A stretch of 64,000 nt of DNA from an uncultured Corynebacterium sp. (GTDB lineage Bacteria; Actinomycetota; Actinomycetes; Mycobacteriales; Mycobacteriaceae). Positions 32,932-41,032 of the stretch are shown piece after piece. Positions within the stretch are counted from its first letter, which is position 1, and each line of letters begins with the position of its first letter. The DNA is taken from positions 19,991 to 83,990 of the forward strand of contig NZ_CAMIHD010000011.1 of assembly GCF_946222835.1 (NCBI RefSeq). The letters are read 5' to 3'. The notes under the pieces are model-generated. The model worked only from the letters and a program-made list of their open reading frames with translations. It ran no database searches and was not told where the DNA came from. Both the position numbers and the translations under genes were made by a program.

Positions 32932-35615
32932 CTTCTTCTCGTTCTGCCCGCCGCATTGCCATCATTGGAGCTGGCCCGCGTGGCCTTTGGGCCGTCGAGG
33001 AACTCCTCGAGCGCGCCCGCATCCCCATCGATGTCACGGTCTTCGACCCGTATCCGGCCGGTGCAGGCGCTGTCTACCGCCCGCAGCAGCCGCCGCACTG
33101 GCGCCTCAACGTCAACTGCGCCATCGTCACCACCGCCCACGATAATTTCAACGCTTGGCGCACCCGCCGCGGTGAAGACACCACCGATGCCTTCCCGCCG
33201 CGGGTCCAGGTGGGCCAATTCCTCGCCGATACCTGGTCCGCAGCAGTGCGCCGCGCGCCATCCCACGTTCGCATCCGGCACCTGCCGCACCGCGTGAGCG
33301 AAGTGAGCAGCGATGGAGAAGGTTTCGTGGTCGACGGTTCTCCCTTCGACGAGGTCCTAGTCTGTACCGGACACGACCATCTCCACGCTGGGTCTTTGGC
33401 CTACGAGGCTTCTTGCGTACCGGTCACCGGTCTTTACTTCGGTGCCGATCTTCCGAGCTCCGCACGGCGGATCGGCGTACGCGGTGCCGCCTTAAGCTTT
33501 ATCGATGTGTGCCTGCTTTATGGCGATACCGCCGAGGTCATTTATCCGGTTAGCCGCAGCGGGCGTTTTATGGAGGTAAAGCCCTCTCCGGAGACACCGC
33601 TGCCGGAGGTTGCGACGCGGTGGCGGCAGGCCTGTGCGCATATCACTAACGCCGCAGACTTGCGCGAGATCCTCATCGGGGCCGCAGCCGAGTTCGGTGA
33701 CTTCTCTAGGGGCGAGCTAGCAGCCGTTATTGATGGCCAGGATTTCACCGGCGATGCGGTCGCTGAGCTCGAGGCTTCCCTACGTGCGGCCGAAGGTACC
33801 GGTCCACTCACCCCAGCCGCCGCCGTAGGCGCGGCGTTTCGTGGGGTATTCCAAGACTGCGTCGATTGGCACAAGGCACATGGCCCCATGCCCGGCTTCC
33901 GCGAGCTTTCACGCACCCTTGAGCGCGTGGCTTTTGGTCCGCCACCGGTCACAGCCAAGCGCCTGCTCGAGCTGATCCACTCCGGTGTGGTGAATACCCA
34001 CTACCTAGGCACGCCTGAGCAGATAGATTCCTGGCGGGAGAATGGAGGCGTGGACCTGCTTATTGACGCCACCGTTGCTCCCCAAGCCACCCCCTCCCCC
34101 TTCCACGACGTTCCTGGCGTGGTGGAAATTGGCCGGATGAATGAGATCTCCCTGCCCGGCCATGACTCCCTTAACCGTTCCGTGCACGATGACATCCCCC
34201 GCTGGGCGGAGAAAAGTAGCAAACCCATGACCACCACTCCCGTAGAGCCACTACCAGTCCACGGCACCGTTCCCTTGCGCGCCCGGTGGGAACGGTGGAT
34301 GCGTGAGCTCGTCGAAAACCCGCAGCACGTCAGCGCATTAACCTCGCGCTACGGTTCTCCGGTGAACGTGTTGAATCTCGCTCCGCTGCGCCACAATGCC
34401 CAAGAGCTGCTCGACGCGGGCGCTTCCCACGGCGTGGAGACTCAGGTGTTTTTCGCACGCAAGGCCAATAAGGCTCTGTGTTTTGTCGATGCTGCACGCA
34501 ATGCCGGGCTCGGGGTGGATGTAGCCAGCGAGAACGAGCTCCGCCAAGTGCTCGACCGCGGTGTCGCCCCAGAGCGCATTATCCTCAGCGCCGCTGTCAA
34601 AACAAATGGCTTACTCCGCCTCGCGGTTTCGCGAGGCGTCACTATCTCTTGTGATTCTCGCGCCGAGTCCCGCCGCATCGCCGCCATTGCGAGGGATTTA
34701 GACACCATCGCCCACGTGGCACCACGCCTCGCTCCAGATCCAAACTCCCTACCTCCCACCCGCTTCGGGGAGAGGCTGCCGGCATGGCGGCAAGCCGAGT
34801 GGCCAAAGGAACTTCGTGTTGTGGGCGTCCACGTGCACCTGCATGGCTATAGCGAAGCCGACCGTCGGACCGCCCTGGCAGAGGCAATTGCCTTGGTCGA
34901 GCACCTCCGCACATTGGGCCAGCCCGCTAGTTTCATCGATATCGGCGGCGGAGTGCCCATGAGCTACCTGGACTCCCGCGAGCAGTGGAAGAATTACCTC
35001 GAGCGCATCGCCTCCCAACGCGCTGGTACCGGGGAACCCTTCACGTGGAAATCGGATCCGCTGTCCAATACTTACCCCTTCTGGCAGGAGCCGACGCGCG
35101 GTCAGTGGCTGGACCAGCTCCTTTCTGGCGAGGTCCCCGGTTACGGCACCGCTGGCAAGGAGCTGCGCAAGCGGAACATCGCCCTACATCTTGAGCCCGG
35201 CCGCAGCTTGCTCGACGGCTGTGGAGTCATCCTCACCGAGGTGAGCTTTCTCAAAGAACGCTCCGATGGCCTGCCCCTTATCGGCGTGGCGATGAATCGC
35301 ACGCAGTGCCGGACCGCCGCAGATGACATCCTGCTCGACCCTCTCTTGGTACCTACGGCTGGGCCGGTAAAGGAAATCTCCCGTGAGCCACGCACCGGTT
35401 TTGTGGTGGGTGCCTACTGTATTGAAGACGAGGTTATCCTGCGCCGCGAACTAGACTTCCCAGCGGGCATTGCCGTAGGAGATACCCTCGCCATTCCCAA
35501 CACCGCCGGATATTTTATGCACATCCTAGAGTCTGCTTCGCATCAGATTCCCCTGGCTCGAAACGTCTACTACGACGGCGGCGAATGGGTGCCAGACGAT
35601 ATTGATGCCACATAA
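32928..35615 (+). CDS. Fusion: FAD/NAD(P)-binding oxidoreductase domain + Y4yA-like PLP decarboxylase
   Basis: An 895-residue two-domain protein starting at GTG. Residues about 1-430 are an FAD/NAD(P)-binding domain (dinucleotide motif IIGAGPRGLWA, then YRPQQPPHWRLNVNCAIV). Residues about 445-895 are a fold-type III PLP enzyme of the diaminopimelate/ornithine decarboxylase group. The PLP lysine is in FFARKANKA near 512, with HVHLHGY, the glycine loop DIGGGVP, EPGRSLLD near 756, AYCIEDE and NTAGYFM. All catalytic blocks are present, so both halves look active. SbnH-type decarboxylases act next to SbnA in siderophore loci. It could use the SbnA-like product; substrate unknown. Confidence 0.82.
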   Translation: MTSSRSARRIAIIGAGPRGLWAVEELLERARIPIDVTVFDPYPAGAGAVYRPQQPPHWRLNVNCAIVTTAHDNFNAWRTRRGEDTTDAFPPRVQVGQFLADTWSAAVRRAPSHVRIRHLPHRVSEVSSDGEGFVVDGSPFDEVLVCTGHDHLHAGSLAYEASCVPVTGLYFGADLPSSARRIGVRGAALSFIDVCLLYGDTAEVIYPVSRSGRFMEVKPSPETPLPEVATRWRQACAHITNAADLREILIGAAAEFGDFSRGELAAVIDGQDFTGDAVAELEASLRAAEGTGPLTPAAAVGAAFRGVFQDCVDWHKAHGPMPGFRELSRTLERVAFGPPPVTAKRLLELIHSGVVNTHYLGTPEQIDSWRENGGVDLLIDATVAPQATPSPFHDVPGVVEIGRMNEISLPGHDSLNRSVHDDIPRWAEKSSKPMTTTPVEPLPVHGTVPLRARWERWMRELVENPQHVSALTSRYGSPVNVLNLAPLRHNAQELLDAGASHGVETQVFFARKANKALCFVDAARNAGLGVDVASENELRQVLDRGVAPERIILSAAVKTNGLLRLAVSRGVTISCDSRAESRRIAAIARDLDTIAHVAPRLAPDPNSLPPTRFGERLPAWRQAEWPKELRVVGVHVHLHGYSEADRRTALAEAIALVEHLRTLGQPASFIDIGGGVPMSYLDSREQWKNYLERIASQRAGTGEPFTWKSDPLSNTYPFWQEPTRGQWLDQLLSGEVPGYGTAGKELRKRNIALHLEPGRSLLDGCGVILTEVSFLKERSDGLPLIGVAMNRTQCRTAADDILLDPLLVPTAGPVKEISREPRTGFVVGAYCIEDEVILRRELDFPAGIAVGDTLAIPNTAGYFMHILESASHQIPLARNVYYDGGEWVPDDIDAT

Positions 35616-35635
35616 CTACTAGTGGTCCAAGACAT

Positions 35636-35671
35636 AGAAAAAGGGCTTCGAGGAATTGCCTCGAAGCCCTT
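35636..35671 (-). terminator. Terminator after rplA
   Basis: A perfect stem AAAGGGCTTCGAGG / CCTCGAAGCCCTTT with a short loop; on the minus strand it is followed by TTTCT. It lies between the convergent fusion gene and rplA and may serve both. Confidence 0.85.
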
Positions 35672-35700
35672 TAGCCTTAAACGCAGTGCGTCAGAACTGC

Positions 35701-36405
35701 TTAAGCGGTGTAATCCTTGACCACGGAACCGTCAACCGGGATGCCCGGGCCGGAGGTGGTGGAGATGGTAGCGCGCTTGATGTAGATGCCCTTAGCGGAA
35801 GAAGGCTTCAGGCGCTGGATCTCATCCATGAGGGCGCCGTAGTTCTCAGCCAGCTTCTCAGCATCGAAGGAAGCCTTGCCAATGATGGCGTGCAGGTTAG
35901 CAGCCTTATCAACGCGGAAGGAGATCTTGCCGCCCTTTACCTCAGAGATTGCCTTAGCAACGTCTGCGGTAACGGTGCCGGTCTTCGGGTTCGGCATCAG
36001 ACCACGTGGACCCAAGACGCGGGCAACGCGGCCAACCTTGGCCATCTGATCCGGGGTAGCGATAGCAACGTCAAAGTCGATGTTGCCTTCGTTGATCTGC
36101 TCGATCAGTTCAGCGGTGCCAACGATATCAGCGCCTGCTTCCTGAGCGGCGGTAGCCTTCTCGCCTTCTGCGAAGACAGCAACGCGAACGTCCTTACCAG
36201 TGCCGTTAGGCAGGGAAACGGTGCCGCGAACCAGCTGGTCAGCCTTGCGCGGGTCAACGCCCAGGCGGAAGACGACGTCAACGGTAGCGTCGAAGTTCTT
36301 GGAGGAGGTCTCCTTGGCCAGCTTGGTGGCCTCGATCGGACGGTACAGGCGGGACTTATCTACCAGTTCCGCAGCGGCCTTATAAGCCTTAGACTTGGTG
36401 CTCAT
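35701..36405 (-). CDS. rplA: 50S ribosomal protein L1
   Basis: A 234-residue L1 of the stalk region. It starts [20 protein letters not shown] and has the conserved [37 protein letters not shown] and [16 protein letters not shown] blocks. It follows rplK by 68 bases and ends at a strong terminator. In other bacteria L1 represses its own operon; that is family knowledge. Confidence 0.99.
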   Translation of the reverse strand: MSTKSKAYKAAAELVDKSRLYRPIEATKLAKETSSKNFDATVDVVFRLGVDPRKADQLVRGTVSLPNGTGKDVRVAVFAEGEKATAAQEAGADIVGTAELIEQINEGNIDFDVAIATPDQMAKVGRVARVLGPRGLMPNPKTGTVTADVAKAISEVKGGKISFRVDKAANLHAIIGKASFDAEKLAENYGALMDEIQRLKPSSAKGIYIKRATISTTSGPGIPVDGSVVKDYTA

Positions 36406-36473
36406 TTAACAATTCCTTTTCTGGATTGGTGTGGTGTTCGGCGGGCCGTAGCTGGCCCTACCACATAAAGTTT

Positions 36474-36917
36474 TTACTTCTCCGGTGCGCCATCAACGGT
36501 GATGCCCATGGAGCGGGCGGTACCGGCGATGATGCGGGCGCCGTTCTCGATGTCACGTGCGTTCAGGTCCGCAAACTTGGTCTCTGCGATTTCCTTGCAC
36601 TGATCCCAAGACACAGAGCCGACCTTGTCGGTGTGTGGGACGCCGGAGCCCTTCTTGATGCCAGCGGCCTTGAGCAGCAGCTTAGCTGCCGGCGGGGTCT
36701 TCAGCTTGAAGTCGAAGGAACGGTCCTCGTAGACGGTGATCTCAACCGGAACCACGTTGCCACGCTGGTTCTCGGTAGCGGCGTTATAAGCCTTGCAGAA
36801 TTCCATGATGTTGACGCCGTGGGCACCCAGTGCCGGGCCAACTGGCGGTGCCGGGTTAGCAGCGCCTGCCTCGATCTGCAGCTTGATGAAGCCAGATACC
36901 TTCTTCTTAGGAGCCAT
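36474..36917 (-). CDS. rplK: 50S ribosomal protein L11
   Basis: A 147-residue L11. I start it at [20 protein letters not shown] because AAAGAGG lies a few bases upstream; the frame is open 13 codons further but those are unlike L11. The [20 protein letters not shown] and [15 protein letters not shown] segments are typical. It contacts the GTPase-associated centre of 23S rRNA and is needed for the stringent response via RelA-type enzymes. It follows nusG. Confidence 0.99.
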   Translation of the reverse strand: MAPKKKVSGFIKLQIEAGAANPAPPVGPALGAHGVNIMEFCKAYNAATENQRGNVVPVEITVYEDRSFDFKLKTPPAAKLLLKAAGIKKGSGVPHTDKVGSVSWDQCKEIAETKFADLNARDIENGARIIAGTARSMGITVDGAPEK

Positions 36918-37089
36918 CGAATTACCTCTTTCCTGTGTTACCGGGATAGCCGCCACGATGAATAACGGGATCCCGTCCGGATGCTCACCTTCAGTGGGCC
37001 ACCGGAGGATGAAACGTTTTTCTTATACGCACGCCAAAGGCGCACGGCGTTCCAGTTTAGAACACCGTGCGCCCTGCACAAAATCACTT

Positions 37090-38016
37090 TTAGGAGATGC
37101 GCTCGATCTCGGTCGGCGACAGCTCCACTGGGGTTTCGCGGCCGAAGATGGACACCAGGCCCTGCATCTTGCCGGTCTCCGGGTCGATCTCGGAGATGGT
37201 GGCGGATACGGCAGCCAGCGGGCCGGACAGGATGGTCACTGCCTCGCCCACCTCGAAGTCGTGCGCGTACTTCTTGGCCACTTCCTTCTCCGGCATATCC
37301 ACGACCTGCTCGCCTTCTGCCTGGTTTGGTGCGGCATCGCCCTTGGTGGACGGTGCCTCGTTTGGCATCAGGAACTTAGCCACATCGCGGGTCTTCACTG
37401 GGGTGGCATTGCCTTCGTTGCCCACGAAAGAGGTCACGCCGGGGGTTTCGCGGATGACGGACCATGCGGCGTCGTTAAGCTCAGCGCGAACCAGGACGTA
37501 GCCCGGCAGAAGCTTGCGCTTCACAATCTTCTTCTTGCCGTCTTTGTTCTCGAGCACCTGCTCGATGGGAACAACGACCTCGAAGATGGAATCTTCCACC
37601 TCGAGGGTCTGGGCACGCATATCCAGGTTGGTCTTCACCTTGTTTTCATAGCCGGAGTAGCACTGGATGATGTACCACTGGCCCGGCTGCTTCTTCAGCT
37701 CGCGGGTGAAGGCCCGCAGGCGCTTACGGTAGGCGGCATCCTCAGACTCTTCCTCGCCGGATTCTGCGGCTGCGCCCTCAGCGTCGGCTGCAGCTGCTGG
37801 CTCTGCCGGCGCCTCTGCCTCGGCCGCCTCCGCAGACTCGCCCTCAGCCGCGGAGGAACCTGCCGCTTGTTCAGCTGCCGGAGCGGCGGCGGAGGTGTCC
37901 TCCTGCTGGGCCTCTTCTACGGAGCTGGCGTGCTCTGCGGCCTGCTCCTGCACGTTGGACTGCATGGCCTCCTCCAGGGAGGTGCCTACGGTTTCGACGT
38001 TATTCTCGTCGCTCAT
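37090..38016 (-). CDS. nusG: Transcription termination/antitermination protein NusG
   Basis: A 308-residue NusG that binds RNA polymerase and Rho or S10. The NGN domain starts near residue 112 (QWYIIQCYSGYENKVKTNLD) and the KOW domain lies at the C-terminus (GEAVTILSGPLAAVSATISE). The first 110 residues form an acidic, Ala/Glu-rich, probably disordered extension, and a linker (LMPNEAPSTKGDAAPNQ) precedes the KOW domain. Actinobacterial NusG proteins commonly have such an extension. It is downstream of secE. Confidence 0.98.
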   Translation of the reverse strand: MSDENNVETVGTSLEEAMQSNVQEQAAEHASSVEEAQQEDTSAAAPAAEQAAGSSAAEGESAEAAEAEAPAEPAAAADAEGAAAESGEEESEDAAYRKRLRAFTRELKKQPGQWYIIQCYSGYENKVKTNLDMRAQTLEVEDSIFEVVVPIEQVLENKDGKKKIVKRKLLPGYVLVRAELNDAAWSVIRETPGVTSFVGNEGNATPVKTRDVAKFLMPNEAPSTKGDAAPNQAEGEQVVDMPEKEVAKKYAHDFEVGEAVTILSGPLAAVSATISEIDPETGKMQGLVSIFGRETPVELSPTEIERIS

Positions 38017-38141
38017 GATTCTTACTCCAAAATTCCTCGGCGCGTTGTGTAGGACCAGCCTACCCGCCCGCGTATGGGCAAAAAGTATCCCGCCGTTCCT
38101 TCAGCGGAAACAGCGGGATAAAAGATTATGTGGCTATCTTA

Positions 38142-38474
38142 CTAATCAGAGAGGACCTGCTCAACTCCGAGACCGGTCAGCGTATCAACGCCCCACACCA
38201 GAGCGGTCAGCACGATGAGGAACGCAAAGGTGATGAGGGTGTACTGCAGCATTTCCTTCGCGGTAGGCCACACCACCTTCTTCAATTCAGATGCCACCTC
38301 GCCGGGGAAGGCAGCTACCCCGCCGCCTGGGGTGGAATCGTGGTTTTTATCCTCTACGCGGACGACGTGCTTATCGGCGTAGTCCGCGGAGGACGTGGTA
38401 GCCGCACCAGAGAGCTGACGCTTACCGGTCGGGCGCGGTGCACCCGAATTCTTCGGCTGCTGCTCATCGCTCAC
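38142..38474 (-). CDS. secE: Preprotein translocase subunit SecE
   Basis: A 110-residue protein. The start is the GTG at 38474 (VSDEQQPKN), with AGGAGGG six bases upstream; the longer frame to 38642 has no ribosome site. The C-terminal part has the SecE signature SELKKVVWPTAKEMLQYTLI followed by one membrane helix (FAFLIVLTALVWGVDTL). The N-terminal 50 residues are polar. SecE is the essential brace of the SecYEG channel. It lies between the tRNA-Trp gene and nusG as is usual. Confidence 0.96.
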   Translation of the reverse strand: MSDEQQPKNSGAPRPTGKRQLSGAATTSSADYADKHVVRVEDKNHDSTPGGGVAAFPGEVASELKKVVWPTAKEMLQYTLITFAFLIVLTALVWGVDTLTGLGVEQVLSD

Positions 38475-38646
38475 AGCTAACCCTCCTTGGGAACTAAATC
38501 TAATAGGACGCTTAACGCGCACCTCCATAACTTTGTCAACCCTAGCAAAGCTTGCACGGCATGAAAAGCTGACCACGGCATTTGCAGGACGTGGCCTTGA
38601 ATACATGTGGGCGAGCCGAACTCGGCTAAGAAAATACGGCATGAAG

Positions 38647-38680
38647 AAGCCCCGCCACCTGATGTCAGATGACGGGGCTT
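38647..38680 (-). terminator. Hairpin downstream of tRNA-Trp
   Basis: An eight-base stem AAGCCCCG / CGGGGCTT encloses a second short stem (CTGA/TCAG). It lies directly after tRNA-Trp and before secE on the minus strand. The following bases (CTTCTTC) are only weakly T-rich, so it may be a processing or partial termination signal. Confidence 0.5.
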
Positions 38681-38686
38681 AGCCTG

Positions 38687-38759
38687 CAGGGGCGACAGGA
38701 CTCGAACCTGCAACCTACGGTTTTGGAGACCGTTGCGCTACCAATTGCGCCACGCCCCT
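38687..38759 (-). tRNA. tRNA-Trp (anticodon CCA)
   Basis: A full cloverleaf reads on the minus strand: acceptor AGGGGCG/CGCCCCT with discriminator G, D-loop GGCGCAATTGGTAGCGCA, anticodon loop CTCCAAA and T-arm with GTTCGAGTC. No encoded CCA. It is the classic neighbour of secE-nusG. Confidence 0.97.
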
Positions 38760-38864
38760 ATTCTTTTATCTCTTGATGCCAAAGCATCAAGCGTTGAAGA
38801 CCTTACCAGAGCCGTAGTTCCAATCCGAAACTAGGTGGGATGCTTAAAGCCCTCAGCGCGGTAA

Positions 38865-38888
38865 TAAAAAAGCGCCCCGCGGGCGCCT
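38865..38888 (-). terminator. Terminator after tRNA-Met
   Basis: A GC-rich stem (GGCGCC, loop, GGCGC) followed on the minus strand by TTTTTT. It lies 12 bases past the tRNA-Met 3' end. Confidence 0.8.
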
Positions 38889-38899
38889 TTCTTTCCCGG

Positions 38900-38971
38900 T
38901 AGCGATGGCGAGAATTGAACTCGCGACACAGCGATTATGAGTCGCTTGCTCTACCACTGAGCTACACCGCC
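38900..38971 (-). tRNA. tRNA-Met (anticodon CAT)
   Basis: On the minus strand the acceptor GGCGGTG pairs with CATCGCT (two G-T pairs), with discriminator A. D-arm GCTCAGTGGTAGAGC and anticodon arm AGCGACTCATAATCGCT are clear. The T-arm carries GTTCAATTC. The elongator Met form is likely, since the first base pair is present. Confidence 0.95.
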
Positions 38972-39011
38972 ATATTCACCTTGGGGAATTTCTTCCTCCA
39001 AACATGAATGG

Positions 39012-39084
39012 AGCCCCCTGACAGAATCGAACTGTCGACCTTTTCCTTACCATGGAAACGCTCTGCCGACTGAGCTAAGGGGGC
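39012..39084 (-). tRNA. tRNA-Thr (anticodon GGT)
   Basis: Acceptor GCCCCCT / AGGGGGC with discriminator T, D-arm GCTCAGTCGGCAGAGC, anticodon stem TTTCC / GGAAA around loop ATGGTAA, T-loop GTTCGATTC. First of the Thr-Met-Trp trio read on the minus strand toward secE. Confidence 0.96.
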
Positions 39085-39240
39085 ACATCCTAGCGTTGAA
39101 CACATCGCTATTTCGTTGTGCTCTCCGTTGCGGACTCCAATAATCTAACCTGCTTTAAACGTTTTATACAAATCGCCACGTCAGAGCATAAAAATACGCG
39201 TCTTTTGCAACACCTTTTTACGCCTTTCAAGTGTGCTTGA

Positions 39241-40188
39241 ATGAAAGACATGTTGGATCACAAGGATGGCCAATCCATCGACGCCGCGAAGTTGTACTAC
39301 AACTCCGGCTTTTCGCAGGCTGAGGTTGCCCGCCATCTTGGCGTTTCCCGGCCGACGGTATCCAAGTTGCTCAGTCATGCCTCCGCGCGCGGCTTTGTCA
39401 CCATCATCATTAACGATCCGCGCGAACAATCCGATGAGTTGGTAAATCAATTGCGCCAGCGCTTTGCGCTTGCCGACGCCCGCGTGACCACCACCCCACC
39501 CGGCGGGTCCACCCTGGCAGACCTTGGCAGCGCTGGGGCCAGCCTGTTGGAAGAGCTCATCACCGATGGCACCAGCATCGGCCTGTCCTGGGGCGAGACA
39601 ATGTCCGCTGTCGCCTCACACCTTCGCCGGCAGCCGCTTGAAGGCGTAGAGATTGTGCAACTCAAAGGCGGCCACTCGCATACGCAGCGATCCACCAAAG
39701 ACCTCTACACAATGCAGGCCTTTGCCCACGCCTTCAATGCCCAGGCCCACCTCTTGCCACTGCCGGTCATTTTCGACTCCACCGAGGCCAAAAAGTGGGT
39801 GGAGCGCGATAGGCATATTAGTCAGATTTTGGAAAAGGGGGCTTCGGTAAGCGTGGCCGTCTTCACCATGGGCTCGGCTGAGCGGGAGTCTTTGGCCTTC
39901 AATCTTGGTTATCTCAGCGCGGCCGAAGAACAACAAATTGCGGACAACGCCGTAGGCGATGTGTGCTCACGCTTCTTCGATGCCCGCGGGAAGGTGGCCT
40001 GTCCGGCCGTGGACGCACGCACCGTGGGTATTAGCCTCGAGGACCTCGCCGCCCGCCCTACCCGCGTGTTGGTGGCCGGCGGCACCCATAAGGCGCGTGC
40101 TATGTGGGTAGCACTGCGCAAGGGATTGGTCACCCATTTGGTTACGGATCAGGCCACCGCACGCAAGCTCGTGGACTGGTCCGAGTGA
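39241..40188 (+). CDS. SorC/DeoR-type transcriptional regulator of deoxynucleoside genes
   Basis: A 315-residue regulator. An N-terminal helix-turn-helix (GFSQAEVARHLGVSRPTVSK, residues 23-42) is followed by the SorC sugar-binding domain, with TSIGLSWGETMSAVASHLR and a C-terminal VLVAGGTHKARAMWVALRKG. This matches the Bacillus DeoR group that senses deoxyribose-5-phosphate. It is encoded immediately upstream of the deoD-MFS-deoC-mutase genes on the same strand and very likely controls them. ATG at 39250 is an alternative start. Confidence 0.88.
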   Translation: MKDMLDHKDGQSIDAAKLYYNSGFSQAEVARHLGVSRPTVSKLLSHASARGFVTIIINDPREQSDELVNQLRQRFALADARVTTTPPGGSTLADLGSAGASLLEELITDGTSIGLSWGETMSAVASHLRRQPLEGVEIVQLKGGHSHTQRSTKDLYTMQAFAHAFNAQAHLLPLPVIFDSTEAKKWVERDRHISQILEKGASVSVAVFTMGSAERESLAFNLGYLSAAEEQQIADNAVGDVCSRFFDARGKVACPAVDARTVGISLEDLAARPTRVLVAGGTHKARAMWVALRKGLVTHLVTDQATARKLVDWSE

Positions 40189-40195
40189 TGTTCTT

Positions 40196-40260
40196 CATAG
40201 TTGTTGAACAATTGTAAATTGGGTCATTGACATGGGTTCCTGCGGGGTTAAGCTAGGTGT
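40196..40260 (+). promoter_or_regulatory. Probable deoD promoter and operator
   Basis: Between the regulator and deoD, TTGACA lies at 40227-40232 with TAAGCT 16 bases downstream as a weak -10. Just upstream, TTGAACAATTGTAAATT contains a partly symmetric A/T-rich element that could be the regulator's operator. A promoter here would let the catabolic genes be induced separately from the regulator. Confidence 0.4.
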
Positions 40261-40291
40261 GTAAATCACCCCCACACCGAGGAGCGAAGCT

Positions 40292-41017
40292 ATGTCCGCT
40301 ACCGATATTTCCACCCCACACATCAACCCGCAGGGCGCGCCCATTGCGGAAACCATCTTGCTACCCGGCGACCCACTACGCGCACAATTCATCGCCGAAA
40401 ACTTCCTGGAAGATACCGTCCAGTTCAACGGCGTACGCAATATGCTGGGGTTTACCGGCACCTATAACGGCAAACCCATTTCGGTCATGGGAACCGGCAT
40501 GGGCATTCCCTCCATCGGCATCTACTCCTGGGAGCTCATCCACAACTACGGCGTAAAGAAGCTCATCCGCGTCGGCTCCATCGGCGCTATGCAAGAAGAC
40601 ATTGAGCTGCACGATGTCATCGTTGCGTCCTCTGCCTCCACCGATTCCAACTTCCTGTCGCAGTATGACCTGCCAGGTACTTACGCCCCCACCGCATCGT
40701 GGAAGCTGCTTAAAGCGTTGGTCGATGAATCTGAGAAGCAGAACCAGCACATTCACGTGGGCAATATCTTGAGCTCGGACATCTTCTACAACATGGATCA
40801 GACCGTGAATGACCGTTGGGCACGCATGGGCGTACTCGGCGTCGAGATGGAATCCGCGGCCCTCTATGCCACCGCCGCCGAGGCCGGTGTCGACGCCTTG
40901 GGCCTATTCACTGTCTCTGACAACATCGTCACCGGCAAGCAGCTTTCCGCTGAAGACCGCCAGACCGCCTTCCGCACCATGGTGGAGCTTGCTCTGCCCC
41001 TCAACGCGCTGGACTAA
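40292..41017 (+). CDS. deoD: Purine-nucleoside phosphorylase, DeoD type
   Basis: A 241-residue hexameric-type phosphorylase. It has the PNP/UDP family signature MGTGMGIPSIGIYSWELIHN, RVGSIGAMQ, and the C-terminal EMESAALYATAA with the catalytic-type aspartate in TVSDNIVTG. It splits purine (deoxy)nucleosides with phosphate to base and (deoxy)ribose-1-phosphate. GAGGAGCGAAGCT lies before the ATG. First structural gene of the deoxynucleoside operon. Confidence 0.95.
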   Translation: MSATDISTPHINPQGAPIAETILLPGDPLRAQFIAENFLEDTVQFNGVRNMLGFTGTYNGKPISVMGTGMGIPSIGIYSWELIHNYGVKKLIRVGSIGAMQEDIELHDVIVASSASTDSNFLSQYDLPGTYAPTASWKLLKALVDESEKQNQHIHVGNILSSDIFYNMDQTVNDRWARMGVLGVEMESAALYATAAEAGVDALGLFTVSDNIVTGKQLSAEDRQTAFRTMVELALPLNALD

Positions 41018-41032
41018 AAGGACCCCGCCGCC

